A stretch of 64,000 nt of DNA from Methylobacter sp. (GTDB taxonomy: Bacteria; Pseudomonadota; Gammaproteobacteria; Methylococcales; Methylomonadaceae): contig JAUXTH010000142.1 in NCBI GenBank assembly GCA_030679035.1, positions 111,317 through 175,316 on the forward strand, written 5' to 3'. Under the pieces are notes generated by a model, which saw nothing but the letters and a program-made list of their open reading frames with translations, was not told the DNA's origin and made no database searches. How positions within the stretch are numbered: the first letter of the stretch is position 1; the number at the start of each line of letters is the position of its first letter. Position numbers and translations under genes: made by a program. Positions 37,537 through 47,318 of the stretch are shown here, piece after piece.

Positions 37537-37749
37537 CTACAAGTCGCTAGGCTTCAGCCCGGTATGTTTGGAAATACGGGCTAGCATACGAGGGCCGATT
37601 TCTTCGCTGTTATGAAAAGCGAATACGAAATCGGGCCAGCCGGTTCGAGCTAAGGTGTGATGTGATCCTGATTGACGCTTGATTTCCCAGCCGATACTAA
37701 GCAGCGCGGCAAGAACACGCTTGGCCTTCGTCGAAGGCCATTGACTCAT
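37537..37749 (-). CDS. hicA: HicA family toxin, module 3
   Basis: This 70-residue protein begins SQWPSTKAKRVLAALLSIGWEIKRQ and carries GSHHTLARTGWPDFVFAFH with the conserved histidine. It ends in a helix with KHTGLKPSDL. It is longer in its loop than modules 1 and 2 and of a different subgroup. Its ATG overlaps the hicB TGA (ATGA), as expected of a TA pair. Confidence 0.87.
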   Translation of the reverse strand: MSQWPSTKAKRVLAALLSIGWEIKRQSGSHHTLARTGWPDFVFAFHNSEEIGPRMLARISKHTGLKPSDL

Positions 37750-37952
37750 GCGGCGACAAGTTCAATGTTGATTGGTATGGGGCGACTTTCCCCGGTTTCG
37801 ATGCGCTCGGCCAGGGCGCGAAGAGCTAGTATTTCAGCTTTAGCCATTGCCTCGTCGGCAGTAGCCCCATAAGTTAATACGCCGGGAATTTCGGGAACCT
37901 CTGCCAACCAGCGTCCATCGTCTTCACGCTCATATTCAATATGAAAATTCAT
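37746..37952 (-). CDS. hicB: HicB family antitoxin, module 3
   Basis: This 68-residue protein starts MNFHIEYEREDDGRWLAEVPEIPGVLTYGATADEAMAKAEILALRALAERIE, the compact single-domain HicB. The usual Cys of the PG(C) loop is Val here. It is encoded first, then hicA. It ends the TA/defence block before a repeat-filled gap. Confidence 0.87.
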   Translation of the reverse strand: MNFHIEYEREDDGRWLAEVPEIPGVLTYGATADEAMAKAEILALRALAERIETGESRPIPINIELVAA

Positions 37953-38441
37953 GATGTCTCCAAAGATGAAAGTGATTGTGCATTCTACACCTGTGAATAA
38001 AACAGGCCTAACAGTTGATGATTAAACTGATTAAAGCATTCTCACGCCGAGCGTCGTTACCTCGCTTCAAATTAGCACAGCAGTTAGCCTAATTTAGCGA
38101 TGCAATATCAAGGATTAATCTGATTAGCCAGATGCTTCAGCCAGAGACAAATATTCTATATACCACAACAGCTAGTTCCAAAAAATGCGACCCGTAGAGA
38201 CGCGATTTATCGCGTCTGCTATCCAGTTTGATCCAAAATCCAGAAAAGGCGCAACGATTAGAGACGCGATAAATCGCGTCTCTACGGTTGGTTGGCTGAA
38301 GCATCTGGCTAATCAGGAGGATTAATGGGCGACGAAAGGTAACCCGCCCCTTTTCTCCACATTTTTATGCAGTTCCGGCATCTGCCGGATAGCCAAAAAC
38401 CAGCGAAATAGGTTTGGCTTTGAACAGGGTATTTACGCGGC
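37953..38441. other. Gene-free gap of about 490 bases
   Basis: No gene is visible. The centre is the nested family E palindrome (38120-38316); the rest is unremarkable sequence. It separates hicB from the end of the GTPase gene. Confidence 0.6.
38120..38316. repeat. Nested inverted repeat, family E
   Basis: The outer arms are a perfect 24 bp (38120-38143 and 38293-38316), starting CTGATTAGCCAGATGCTTC. Inside, a pair of short palindromes (AGACGCGATTTATCGCGTCT near 38197 and its sister near 38261) are themselves inverted relative to each other and extend with CCGTAG/CTACGG. So one palindromic element appears to have inserted into another. Confidence 0.75.
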
Positions 38442-39974
38442 TTAACTTTTATCCTTGCCGATATTGAAAATAATTTGTCCCGCTTGTAATGCCTGCTTCC
38501 GCCATTGCCGCCAGTAGCTTTCTGCTTGCTGCTGACGCAAGCAGCGTAAAAAACGCACCCGTTGGGCCGCGTTAAGATGTTCGTGAATCAGCGGCATCAA
38601 ACCGTCTTCGATATTGTAAGCGGGTTTTTCAGAGGCAAGACAAACAGGGACGATGCAGTCCAGTGGTAAACTCAAATCGTGGGCCATCGCGTCACAAGCC
38701 TGTCGGATACTGTGTGCTTTGGCGTTGTCCGGCTGCTGTATATTGTAAGGAGGATTCCATTCCCGGACCGGACGCAAGCGGTCACAATGCGTAGCCACCG
38801 CAATGATAACCGGCAAGGCTTGATTGGGGCATTGCTCCTGAAAATAGTGGCGAATTGCGTTCAGTTGTTGCGAATCGACTTGGCGGGCGGCTTGCGCGGC
38901 ATTGCAAACCATCAAAATCACATCGACTTTTGACCATTCCTGCTTTAACGCCTCAGGTGCTTGGTCGTGCATTAAACCTCCGTAACCGGCGCTGTCCAGT
39001 ATGATGGCTTGTTGCAGGCCATCGCGTTCGAGCAGGTAAGGGGTAATTTCTGCGGTAGTGGGCAAGAGTCCTTCCGCGCTTTTTATTTCGCCGAATAAGG
39101 CGTTAATCAAACTGGATTTACCGCTGCTGACCTGGCCTAAAACAAGCAGCCGTAGCGGCTCTATCGACTGGTCATGCGCTTTACTTTCCGCAATGTCTTG
39201 TTTTGAGGCGGCGGTTAATACCTCGGTCGGCACAATATCGTCCAAGGTTAATTGACCGCTGTAGAGTTGAATCGCGTAATAGCCGAGCTTGTTAATATAA
39301 GCGCTGATCAAGCGTTGCGATATTTCATTGGTAACGGTGTTCAGCCCTTTGCCGATTAATACACTGCGTGCTTTAGCCAGCGCCGCGCCCGCCCAATTAA
39401 AGAGCCAATTCCCGACATCGAAAACCGATTTAAGTTTATTCAAGGTATCGACGGCCTGCTTGGCGCGTAATAAATCGCCGACTCTAACCGCATGACTGCC
39501 GGGAATTTTGTCTAATACGTCGCGTTGAATATCCTCACAGACCAACACAACCAGCTTGAGCAAATACGGCAGCGGAAATTCTAAAATGGGGTATTTGGAA
39601 TCGGCATGAAAGTGCCTCGCAACCAGCGTTAATACTTCATTAGTCAGTTTTAGGGCTTTGCTTGAGTTCGTCAATACATCCGATTCTGTTTGCCAGCGTT
39701 CGGTTAATGGCTTAAGTTCTTGCCACGCCAGTTGCGCTCTATCCGGCCAGTTTGGATTAGGCTGAATCTCGATGGTCTCTATAAACAACGGCTTTGTGCT
39801 GCGCCTGCGCCAGTGCAGCAGACCATAGACCAGCGCGATGTTGGCCGATAAAATGCCCATGCCCTGATAAATCCAACCGTGTTGCCATAACCAGTAGCCG
39901 CCCAATCCTATTAACGCCAGCCAGGGTATTAGAAACACCACCGCCAACACAATGCCAAAGCGCGTTACAAGCAT
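38442..39974 (-). CDS. Membrane-anchored GTPase, partner 1
   Basis: This 510-residue protein has two N-terminal membrane helices (about 8-28 and 33-53), a long helical region (60-270), then a GTPase domain with P-loop GQVSSGKSS (280-288), DSAGYGG as the DxxG motif and ATHCDRL in the place of the NKxD base-recognition motif. That last motif is TxCD-like rather than NKxD, so guanine specificity is uncertain. It starts three bases after the stop of a second GTPase gene. The arrangement recalls membrane-remodelling or Era-like GTPases. The function is unknown. Confidence 0.75.
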   Translation of the reverse strand: MLVTRFGIVLAVVFLIPWLALIGLGGYWLWQHGWIYQGMGILSANIALVYGLLHWRRRSTKPLFIETIEIQPNPNWPDRAQLAWQELKPLTERWQTESDVLTNSSKALKLTNEVLTLVARHFHADSKYPILEFPLPYLLKLVVLVCEDIQRDVLDKIPGSHAVRVGDLLRAKQAVDTLNKLKSVFDVGNWLFNWAGAALAKARSVLIGKGLNTVTNEISQRLISAYINKLGYYAIQLYSGQLTLDDIVPTEVLTAASKQDIAESKAHDQSIEPLRLLVLGQVSSGKSSLINALFGEIKSAEGLLPTTAEITPYLLERDGLQQAIILDSAGYGGLMHDQAPEALKQEWSKVDVILMVCNAAQAARQVDSQQLNAIRHYFQEQCPNQALPVIIAVATHCDRLRPVREWNPPYNIQQPDNAKAHSIRQACDAMAHDLSLPLDCIVPVCLASEKPAYNIEDGLMPLIHEHLNAAQRVRFLRCLRQQQAESYWRQWRKQALQAGQIIFNIGKDKS

Positions 39975-39977
39975 AAG

Positions 39978-41225
39978 CTAAGTTTCCTTGTTTTTGAGCA
40001 ATTGACGCGCGTGGCTGAAGGCTTCGTCGTAAGCCTGTTTTAACGTCGCATGGTCAGGTAAAGCGCCTCGTTTAACGCCATGCAAATACACGCAAAAAGC
40101 TTTGCCCAGCGCATAGGTCATCGCCCCCGAATAAACGCCCGCCACCGCCGAACCGTAAACAGGGACAAATTTCAGCAATTCCCGTCCTAATAATCCTATA
40201 CCGACACTGACGCCAACGAGGCTGGTAAATTCGGCATAAAGCCTGCGGGTCAACTCCAGGCCATAAATTGAAGCGATGCTATGAAACAGTTTAGCCTGCA
40301 CAGCCAGCACTAACGGCAAACCTGCCAGCGGAATTGCACCCATGCCGACATTAAGCACTGCGTATCCGATAAGGTGCGGATGAGCTTGTTGCGCGTGAAA
40401 ATCCAGCAATTCTTTATGCTGCTCGGTACCGCGCAATAGGCCGATTACACCGGCAGGCAACACACGCTCAATGGTGTCCCATAAGGCATCCAGCCCGTAA
40501 TCGACAGGCTCAAAACCATCTTCCGGCAGCGTGAAATCGACCGGCACAAAATGCACGGGCACTGACTTAAACCAGTCGCGTTGATGTAACAGCACTTGCG
40601 CCAAAGCATGAGGTACTTGCGACGGAAAGGGTGTTTGTTGATAAGGATATGGTTGAATATGCTCGGCATCGCCGGCATAACCTTCGTGCAAGGCGGTTTG
40701 TACTACTATGATAGGCCAGTCCGGGTGCTGCTTATGAATGGTTAACACCGTATCAACCACTTCCGCTTGGTTCATGTCCAAGGCTCGTAGCACCACGACC
40801 AATAAATGCGCCTGATTGGCACACCAAGCTAAGTCTTCGTCTGGATTGTAAGACGTTTCACCCAAACCCCGCGTATCCAGAAAACGTATCATTGGATGGC
40901 TGGATGACGGAAAATCGTAAAACCGCGATCTTTTGGTACACGTCTGAAAACCATTGCCAATTTCGGCCGCATCGCTACCGGTTAATGCTCGAATCAGCGA
41001 TGTTTTACCGGCTTGCGTTTTGCCCAGCAGCCAAAAAACGGGAATCGGCAAGCGTTGCTTAACCTCGTTTATTTTGGATTCTATGCCGGTCGCTTTGGGA
41101 CTGAATAGCGCATCGCCTAAACCTTTCCACGTCCAACTGCCGATGATATTCATAGGGATTGCATAAAACTTTGCGGGCTTAATGTGATAATTGTCATGCC
41201 AAATACAAGCATGGGCTATCTCCAT
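39978..41225 (-). CDS. GTPase with hydrophobic C-terminal domain, partner 2
   Basis: This 415-residue protein has a P-loop GKTQAGKTS (68-76) and DTRG (117-120) in its GTPase domain. The base-recognition loop is degenerate (VQTALHEGY). The last 150 residues are hydrophobic and glycine-rich (YAVLNVGMGAIPLAGLPLVLAV, and LKFVPVYGSAVAGVYSGAMTYALGKAF), like the DUF697-type tails that associate with membranes. The start is placed at ATG 41225 because AGG lies eight bases before it; ATG 41153 is an alternative. It is cotranscribed with the GTPase downstream. Confidence 0.75.
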   Translation of the reverse strand: MEIAHACIWHDNYHIKPAKFYAIPMNIIGSWTWKGLGDALFSPKATGIESKINEVKQRLPIPVFWLLGKTQAGKTSLIRALTGSDAAEIGNGFQTCTKRSRFYDFPSSSHPMIRFLDTRGLGETSYNPDEDLAWCANQAHLLVVVLRALDMNQAEVVDTVLTIHKQHPDWPIIVVQTALHEGYAGDAEHIQPYPYQQTPFPSQVPHALAQVLLHQRDWFKSVPVHFVPVDFTLPEDGFEPVDYGLDALWDTIERVLPAGVIGLLRGTEQHKELLDFHAQQAHPHLIGYAVLNVGMGAIPLAGLPLVLAVQAKLFHSIASIYGLELTRRLYAEFTSLVGVSVGIGLLGRELLKFVPVYGSAVAGVYSGAMTYALGKAFCVYLHGVKRGALPDHATLKQAYDEAFSHARQLLKNKET

Positions 41226-41270
41226 AAAGTAACCTGATGAGTAAGGAACTTCAGCCAATTCCAAAACTGT

Positions 41271-41387
41271 CGTTCCGGCAGGAATTGCTGGGGCCTAGGA
41301 TCCATAGATGGCAGGCTGATTCACCTCCCTGTGACCTGGATACCGGCACCCGTTAGAGCGCGTAGCGAATCCCTGCCGGTATAACGA
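41271..41387. repeat. MITE-like element, family A, degenerate copy
   Basis: Ends CGTTCCGGCAGGAATTGC and its imperfect complement at about 41367-41387 match the family A terminal repeats with several changes; the interior is shorter than the 148-bp copies. It lies between the GTPase gene and hemY. Confidence 0.6.
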
Positions 41388-41513
41388 GACTTAGCTGAAA
41401 CATCGTGTAATCAGGTAAAGTAAAGGGCTGTCATATCCTATCCTGATTAATCACGGTCGGGATAGGATTTTCTTCGTGCTCTTCGTGGTGAATAAATTTT
41501 TTTTACCAGCCTA

Positions 41514-42746
41514 TCAGGATATTGAATCAATCCGGCTAACAATCTCGCTGGACGCCAACTCCAGGCCCTGCTTGTAACATTCGCTGGCTCTGTCTTTATC
41601 GCCTTGGGCAAACAGCAAGTCACCGAATATTTGATAGGCCGAAACGGTAGGCTCTATTGAAAGGCTTTTGGTCAGGTAGGTTGTCGCTTTTTGGTTGTCG
41701 CCGCATTTCATACTCAACTTGCCCAGTACGGTCAGGAACACGGCATCCCGCGGGTGCATAGGCAACCATTGCTCGGCAGTTTCAAGCTGTCTTGCGACGT
41801 CAATCGATTGGACATTGCCGAACAACACCACCAGCGTTTGATCCCAGGTTGTCGACAAGGCTCTGGACAAGCCACCTTCTACCTTTGCGCCCGCTCCGGC
41901 ATCAATCATCGCGGCAAAATAGATCGCCGAAACGCCTTTCATGTTTCTTATGTAATCGGGGATTTCCGACCACAATGTTTCAATTTCGTTAACGCTGCCC
42001 CGCTCGGCCGCCTGCTTTAACAATTTGCTGAATGTTTCGGTTTCCAGCAGTTTGATTTCGGCTTCCATCAACACTTTATTGGTGTTCAATGACGGAATCA
42101 GTTTGCGTAGGCCTTCCCAATCACCGGCCTGCTGATAGGCTTGATGTAATAACTTTAAAACGTTGGCATGAGTCGGATCGATGGAATGCAAGCGTGTCAA
42201 CGTTTCCAGGGCTTGCTCGAATTGTTTTTCCGACAAATGCAATTCCGCCTGGGTCAGGCCTATCGCCACATCGGAACCCGGAGCCTGGTCGGCTGCCTTT
42301 TTAAGGTATTCATCCCTTTTGTCATAGGCGCCACGAGATTGTGCGGCTCTGGCAGCGGTCAAGTAGTGGATCAACGGCGCACCGCTGTGCGAGGCATGTT
42401 TGATCAATACTTTTTCGGCTTTTTCCCAGTTGCCTTCGGCGGAATCGACCAAGCCTGCAATTAGGGCTTCCTGGGAACGGTTGAATTTGATGCTTTTGCC
42501 GCGATTTTTGATTTGCCCCGGCAATCTGAGCAGCCAGCCTAAAGACCTGAAGAAGATATAAAACACAAAAAATCCCATGATCAGGCTAACCGTAAAAACG
42601 ACTAACGAGGTTTCAAGAGACCAATATCCGATGCCGATCAGCACATAGCCGGGATTTTCAAATCCGCCCAGCCATTTATAGGCAACTAAAGCGGCGGCAA
42701 CGGCAACAAGGAGTGAACCCAGAAAATACATTATATTTTTCATCAT
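41514..42746 (-). CDS. hemY: HemY-like membrane protein
   Basis: This 410-residue protein has two N-terminal membrane helices (about 5-22 and 40-65). The following cytoplasmic part is rich in TPR-like helix pairs (YFAAMIDAGAGAKVEGGL, CGDNQKATTYLTKSLSIEP). Gammaproteobacterial HemY is a TPR protein of unclear role at the end of the hemCDXY operon; it is not the protoporphyrinogen oxidase of the same name in Bacillus. It lies 12 bases after hemX. Confidence 0.93.
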   Translation of the reverse strand: MMKNIMYFLGSLLVAVAAALVAYKWLGGFENPGYVLIGIGYWSLETSLVVFTVSLIMGFFVFYIFFRSLGWLLRLPGQIKNRGKSIKFNRSQEALIAGLVDSAEGNWEKAEKVLIKHASHSGAPLIHYLTAARAAQSRGAYDKRDEYLKKAADQAPGSDVAIGLTQAELHLSEKQFEQALETLTRLHSIDPTHANVLKLLHQAYQQAGDWEGLRKLIPSLNTNKVLMEAEIKLLETETFSKLLKQAAERGSVNEIETLWSEIPDYIRNMKGVSAIYFAAMIDAGAGAKVEGGLSRALSTTWDQTLVVLFGNVQSIDVARQLETAEQWLPMHPRDAVFLTVLGKLSMKCGDNQKATTYLTKSLSIEPTVSAYQIFGDLLFAQGDKDRASECYKQGLELASSEIVSRIDSIS

Positions 42747-42758
42747 GTACTCTCTGGA

Positions 42759-44006
42759 TTAATGTGCGGCAGGTGCTGCTTCAACAGGTTTTGATGGCTC
42801 AGCGGGGGGCGCTGTCTCCGTCGGTTTTGCCGCTTCGGCCGGATTTTCTGCTTCAACAGGCTTTTCGACTTGAGCCGGTTTGGATTTTTCAGCAGACGGC
42901 ATGGCTTTATCGACTTCCAATCTCAGTTTGGTAATATCTCTGAGCATTTTCAACGACAGGCTAATGTCGGGGAAATGGCTGCGGATTTTAATCGCATTAA
43001 ACTTGTCCAACTCAGCAATAAAGCTATTCGTCTCGGCGTTCTTGGCGAAGTTTTGCTCGGCCCATTTTTTTGCATCGACCAGACTGGATTGATATAGCGG
43101 CTCATTTTGCTGAACCAGCGCGATTTTGACTATTTCCAGTTTTACTCTTAATTGCTCGCGAATAAACTGCGCCTCTTCCGGCGTTAATATTTCCTTGATC
43201 GGGTGCTCGGTGTGCCTGATGGTCACCATGCTTCCCAGTTGATCGAGCAGGTTGTAGCCTTCCTTATCCGCCGTCTCCTGTGCTGGCTTGGGTTGAGTCA
43301 GCGCCTTGCCGGTATAAGGCAAATACAGGGCTAATTTATCGACCTGATCTTGCAATGCTTGTATCGAAGCATACATGCCGACAATATCGGCCACTGCAAC
43401 ATTACGAATCGCGGTAATATCCTTGGCGATTTGCTCGCGTATTTTAAACGCCCCTGCATCCCCGCTTTCTCTGAGCCGTTGGTCCGCCGCTTCCAACGCT
43501 TCACGAGTGGTATTTACATCGCCCATTAAATACAGGCGTTGATTGGCTACGCTTAACAGATATTCCGCATCGGCAATTAACCAATCGCCGCGTGTCTTGC
43601 CTAATTGGCGCTGTACTTGCGAAATTGCGCTATTTAATTCGTTCCGCGTGCTGTCCAGTTTTTCGGTATGTAGTTGGGAAAAATCCGCCAGGGTTTTAGT
43701 AAAATGGGTGTCTTTGCCGGCAACATTAGCTTCTACGGTTGCCAGCTGGGATTGGATGGCTGCAAGTTGCGCCTGATAACCGCTAATCTGTTTTGACAGC
43801 TCGATTAGCTGCATGTCTCCCTTATTAACTTCTCCTCCTAAATCGGCTTGTTGAGAGCGCAATTGCTGAAAAAGATAAAAACCGGCGCCTGCCAAACTTA
43901 TGATAATGAGCAGCATGATGATGCCAAACCAGAGTCCGCTACGCGACTTGCGAGTTTTAGTATTCGCGCTCACATCCTGTTCTTGTTGTTCACTCAATTC
44001 GGCCAC
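42759..44006 (-). CDS. hemX: HemX-like membrane protein
   Basis: This 415-residue protein has one membrane helix (about 25-48), a long periplasmic coiled-coil region (60-180) and a helical domain. An Ala/Pro/Glu-rich low-complexity tail lies after residue 370 (PVEAENPAEAAKPTETAPP). E. coli HemX is annotated as a uroporphyrinogen methyltransferase, but it lacks a methyltransferase fold here too, so a structural or regulatory role in heme synthesis is more likely. GTG start, two bases after the hemD stop. Confidence 0.9.
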   Translation of the reverse strand: MAELSEQQEQDVSANTKTRKSRSGLWFGIIMLLIIISLAGAGFYLFQQLRSQQADLGGEVNKGDMQLIELSKQISGYQAQLAAIQSQLATVEANVAGKDTHFTKTLADFSQLHTEKLDSTRNELNSAISQVQRQLGKTRGDWLIADAEYLLSVANQRLYLMGDVNTTREALEAADQRLRESGDAGAFKIREQIAKDITAIRNVAVADIVGMYASIQALQDQVDKLALYLPYTGKALTQPKPAQETADKEGYNLLDQLGSMVTIRHTEHPIKEILTPEEAQFIREQLRVKLEIVKIALVQQNEPLYQSSLVDAKKWAEQNFAKNAETNSFIAELDKFNAIKIRSHFPDISLSLKMLRDITKLRLEVDKAMPSAEKSKPAQVEKPVEAENPAEAAKPTETAPPAEPSKPVEAAPAAH

Positions 44007-44007
44007 T

Positions 44008-44775
44008 CTATTCCCCTGTCACACACGTTATTACTGTCTCAAGAATTGCTGTATCGATTGGACTATCCGTCACAGTAATTCGATTAAATCCCATATCGGC
44101 GGCTTGTCGCCTGATTCTATCGCTAACTACCACCAAAGGTATTAATGACAATAGCTTATTATTTTTTTCACCCAGCATTAAACTCAAGTTTTGCAACGCT
44201 TCGGCACTGGTCACGGTAATGACATCCAGGCGGTGTTGCTCCAGCAACTCGACAACCGGTGAGCTATCAATCAGAGGGATTACTCTTTTATATACTTCCA
44301 GATAATTAACTTCTGCGCCTCTGCCGCGCAACGTGGTTGCCAGCTGTTCACGTCCGCCCTCACCGCGAACGATTAAAACATTCTGTCCTTCGACTTGCTG
44401 CTGCCCCGGCATTGCCAGCAACGCTTCACTGTTATAACCCTTTTCAGGCACCAAATCGACGGGCAACCCGGCCAGCTTCATGGCTTGCGCCGTAGCCTGC
44501 CCGACTGCGGCAAAACGCACGGATTCCGCTCCCTCTATTTTGCCACTATTCGCCTTTAGAGCAAAATTTACTGCATTGGCACTGATGAAAATAACCCATT
44601 GGAATCTGTCCAGGTTTGCCAGAATCGATTTTATCTGGACAGCATCATCCTTCGAAACAATCTCCAGCGCGGGAAACCTTACCGCTATTCCACCTTGCTG
44701 TTCAATTAAACGGCTCAGGTTTTCCGCCTGATGCTCAGGCCGCGTCACTAAAACATGCGCGCCGTTCAAAACCAT
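44008..44775 (-). CDS. hemD: Uroporphyrinogen-III synthase
   Basis: This 255-residue protein of the HemD fold cyclises and inverts ring D of hydroxymethylbilane. Family segments seen are VLVTRPEHQAENLSRLIEQQGG, WVIFISANAVNFAL and DVITVTSAEALQNL. The ATG at 44775 is preferred; an in-frame TTG two codons earlier would overlap the hemC stop by four bases. It is the second gene of hemCDXY, and the two enzymes act in succession. Confidence 0.95.
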   Translation of the reverse strand: MVLNGAHVLVTRPEHQAENLSRLIEQQGGIAVRFPALEIVSKDDAVQIKSILANLDRFQWVIFISANAVNFALKANSGKIEGAESVRFAAVGQATAQAMKLAGLPVDLVPEKGYNSEALLAMPGQQQVEGQNVLIVRGEGGREQLATTLRGRGAEVNYLEVYKRVIPLIDSSPVVELLEQHRLDVITVTSAEALQNLSLMLGEKNNKLLSLIPLVVVSDRIRRQAADMGFNRITVTDSPIDTAILETVITCVTGE

Positions 44776-44777
44776 AG

Positions 44778-45719
44778 TCAATCAAACAGCGCTTGCAGAA
44801 TTTTATCTGCGCCTTGAGCCAACAAGTCTTCAGCAATCATTTTGCCGATGGCTTCAGCTTCGTCCAGACCACCAGTTCGTTCAGCCCGGTATATCACGCT
44901 GCCATCAGGACTGCCGACCAAACCGCGCATGAACAGCTGCTCTCCCTGCACCATTGCAAATCCGGCAATCGGCACTTGGCAACCGCCATTCAAACGCGCG
45001 TTCATGGCCCTTTCCGCCGTCACGCACAGCCCGGTTTCGCTATCGTGCAACATGTTCAACATCTTGTTGATTTCCTGATCGTCACTCCGACATTCGATGC
45101 CGATTGCGCCCTGCCCGCTCGCGGGCAAGCTGACCTCGGCCCCCAGGCACTGGGTAATACGCTCAGCCATGCCCAATCTTTTTAAACCGGCCGAAGCCAG
45201 GATAATGGCATCGTATTCGCCGCTATCCAGCTTGGACAGGCGGGTATTGACATTGCCCCTTAATGACAATATTTCAGCATCGGGGTACAGTTCTTTAATC
45301 TGGCATTGTCTACGCAAGCTGGACGTACCGATTCTGGCATTAGCCGGTAAACCATGTAACGTTGCATAATGATTGGAGACAAAAGCATCGGTCGGATCTT
45401 CGCGGGTTAAAATGGCCGCCAGATGCAAGCCGTCCGGAAACTCTACCGGCACGTCTTTCATCGAATGCACGGCAATATCAGCTAAACCTTCCAACATACC
45501 TTGCTCCAGCTCCTTGACAAACAAACCTTTGCCGCCGATCTTGGCTAAAGGCGCATCAAGAATCTTATCACCCTGAGTCGTCATCTTAACCAGCTCAGTC
45601 CTGCATCCTGGAAATGTCCGCTCCAAACGTTCTGCAACGTGTTCTGCCTGCCACAGCGCTAAAGGACTCCTGCGCGTTGCAATACGAATAATTTTTTCAG
45701 TCAAAAGAACACCATTCAT
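44778..45719 (-). CDS. hemC: Porphobilinogen deaminase
   Basis: This 313-residue protein polymerises four porphobilinogens into hydroxymethylbilane. The cofactor-binding cysteine is in [25 protein letters not shown] begins the domain. The ATG at 45719 is taken as the start; an in-frame TTG nine bases earlier is less likely. A TACAAT-type -10 lies just upstream. It heads the hemCDXY operon. Confidence 0.97.
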   Translation of the reverse strand: MNGVLLTEKIIRIATRRSPLALWQAEHVAERLERTFPGCRTELVKMTTQGDKILDAPLAKIGGKGLFVKELEQGMLEGLADIAVHSMKDVPVEFPDGLHLAAILTREDPTDAFVSNHYATLHGLPANARIGTSSLRRQCQIKELYPDAEILSLRGNVNTRLSKLDSGEYDAIILASAGLKRLGMAERITQCLGAEVSLPASGQGAIGIECRSDDQEINKMLNMLHDSETGLCVTAERAMNARLNGGCQVPIAGFAMVQGEQLFMRGLVGSPDGSVIYRAERTGGLDEAEAIGKMIAEDLLAQGADKILQALFD

Positions 45720-45784
45720 TTTCAACAATAAATGATCTTATTGTAACCCGTGTAAGTTGATGAAGGTTAATCGATCTTAAATTC

Positions 45785-45882
45785 TTTGCCCACATGGATG
45801 TAGGTAAGGGCGTGAACTGGGAGCGGAAGCTTTGCCTACCGGGATGTAAGTAAGGACCGTTAGCAGGAGTGTAAGCTTTAGC
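45785..45882. repeat. Degenerate tandem repeat before argH
   Basis: Two imperfect copies of about 45 bases (ATGTAGGTAAGGGC... and ATGTAAGTAAGGACC..., each ending in an AAGCTTT segment) lie between hemC and argH, which diverge. A TATAAT at 45885-45890 directly behind is a possible -10 element of argH. Confidence 0.45.
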
Positions 45883-45923
45883 TGTATAATTTGATAATTC
45901 CAGTCAACTCGCAAGAAACTACC

Positions 45924-47318
45924 ATGACCAATGTTAACTCCGACAAACTTTCCAGTGCTCGTTTTGCCCAAGCAACCGATGCCTTTGTAGAGGTATTTAC
46001 AGCCTCTGTCGATTTTGACCAGCGCATGGCGCAGCAGGACATTGAGGGATCAATCGCCCACGCCAAAATGCTTTGCTCTTGCGGCATTCTGACCGAACAG
46101 GAACGCGACGCCATTATTAGCGGCCTGACCCAAATCAGGCAGGAAATAGCTAACGGTGAGTTTGTCTGGTCGATCAAGCAGGAAGATGTTCATATGAACA
46201 TTGAAGCCCGCCTAACCGATTTAATCGGCATTGCCGGGAAAAAACTGCATACCGGACGCTCCCGCAATGACCAGGTTGCGACTGATATTCGTCTTTACCT
46301 GCGCAGTGAAATCGAACAGATCACCATCCAGCTCACGCGCCTGCAAACAGCCATTCTGGATTTGGCGGAACAGCATAGCGATACCATCATGCCGGGCTTT
46401 ACGCATTTGCAAGTCGCGCAGCCGGTCACTTTTGGCCATCACTTAATGGCTTGGTTTGAAATGCTCTGCCGTGACAGGGAAAGACTGCAAGATTGCTGCA
46501 AACGCCTCAATGTCATGCCTTTAGGAGCAGCAGCATTAGCAGGAACCAGCTACCCGATTGACCGTCAGATGACTTCTGATTTGCTCGGCTTTAGCCGCCC
46601 CTCCGCCAACTCACTGGACTCGGTCAGCGACCGTGATTTTGCGATCGAGTTTGCGGCGGCCGGAAGCTTAATCATGATGCATTTATCGCGCTTTTCCGAA
46701 GAATTAATCTTGTGGTCCAGCGCCCAGTTTGACTTTATCGAAATGCCCGATGCCTTTTGCACCGGCTCATCGATCATGCCGCAGAAGAAAAACCCCGACG
46801 TACCCGAACTGGTGCGCGGCAAATCAGGCCGGGTCACCGGTCATTTGGTTTCGCTGTTGATGCTGATGAAGAGCCAGCCGCTGGCTTATAACAAAGACAA
46901 CCAGGAAGACAAGGAACCGCTTTTCGATACCGCCGACACGTTAATTAATTGCTTGCGGGCTTATGCCGACATGGTTCCTCATATCGAAGCCAAAAAAGCC
47001 AATATGTACAACTCCGCCAAACGCGGCTTTGCCACAGCCACCGACCTTGCCGATTACCTGGTTCGTAAGGGCATGGCTTTTCGTGATGCACATGAAGTTG
47101 TAGGCTTGGCAGTGCGCTTAGGTTTAGAAAGTCAGCGTGACTTATCGGAACTATCCCTGTCGGAGCTACAGCATTTTTCAAGCTTGATTACTGATGATGT
47201 TTTTGCGTATTTAACCCTGGAAGGCTCGGTCGCAGCTCGCAAACACATTGGCGGCACGGCCCCCGACACGGTCAAACGCGCTATCCACACAGCGCGACAA
47301 AGCTTACGCCATGACTAG
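45924..47318 (+). CDS. argH: Argininosuccinate lyase
   Basis: This 464-residue protein splits argininosuccinate into arginine and fumarate, the last step of arginine synthesis. The signature [12 protein letters not shown] is present, with the catalytic Ser loop, together with [18 protein letters not shown]. The start at ATG 45924 (MTNVNSDKL) matches family N termini; an in-frame TTG upstream lacks a site. It ends in an eight-base overlap with cyaA. Confidence 0.97.
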   Translation: MTNVNSDKLSSARFAQATDAFVEVFTASVDFDQRMAQQDIEGSIAHAKMLCSCGILTEQERDAIISGLTQIRQEIANGEFVWSIKQEDVHMNIEARLTDLIGIAGKKLHTGRSRNDQVATDIRLYLRSEIEQITIQLTRLQTAILDLAEQHSDTIMPGFTHLQVAQPVTFGHHLMAWFEMLCRDRERLQDCCKRLNVMPLGAAALAGTSYPIDRQMTSDLLGFSRPSANSLDSVSDRDFAIEFAAAGSLIMMHLSRFSEELILWSSAQFDFIEMPDAFCTGSSIMPQKKNPDVPELVRGKSGRVTGHLVSLLMLMKSQPLAYNKDNQEDKEPLFDTADTLINCLRAYADMVPHIEAKKANMYNSAKRGFATATDLADYLVRKGMAFRDAHEVVGLAVRLGLESQRDLSELSLSELQHFSSLITDDVFAYLTLEGSVAARKHIGGTAPDTVKRAIHTARQSLRHD

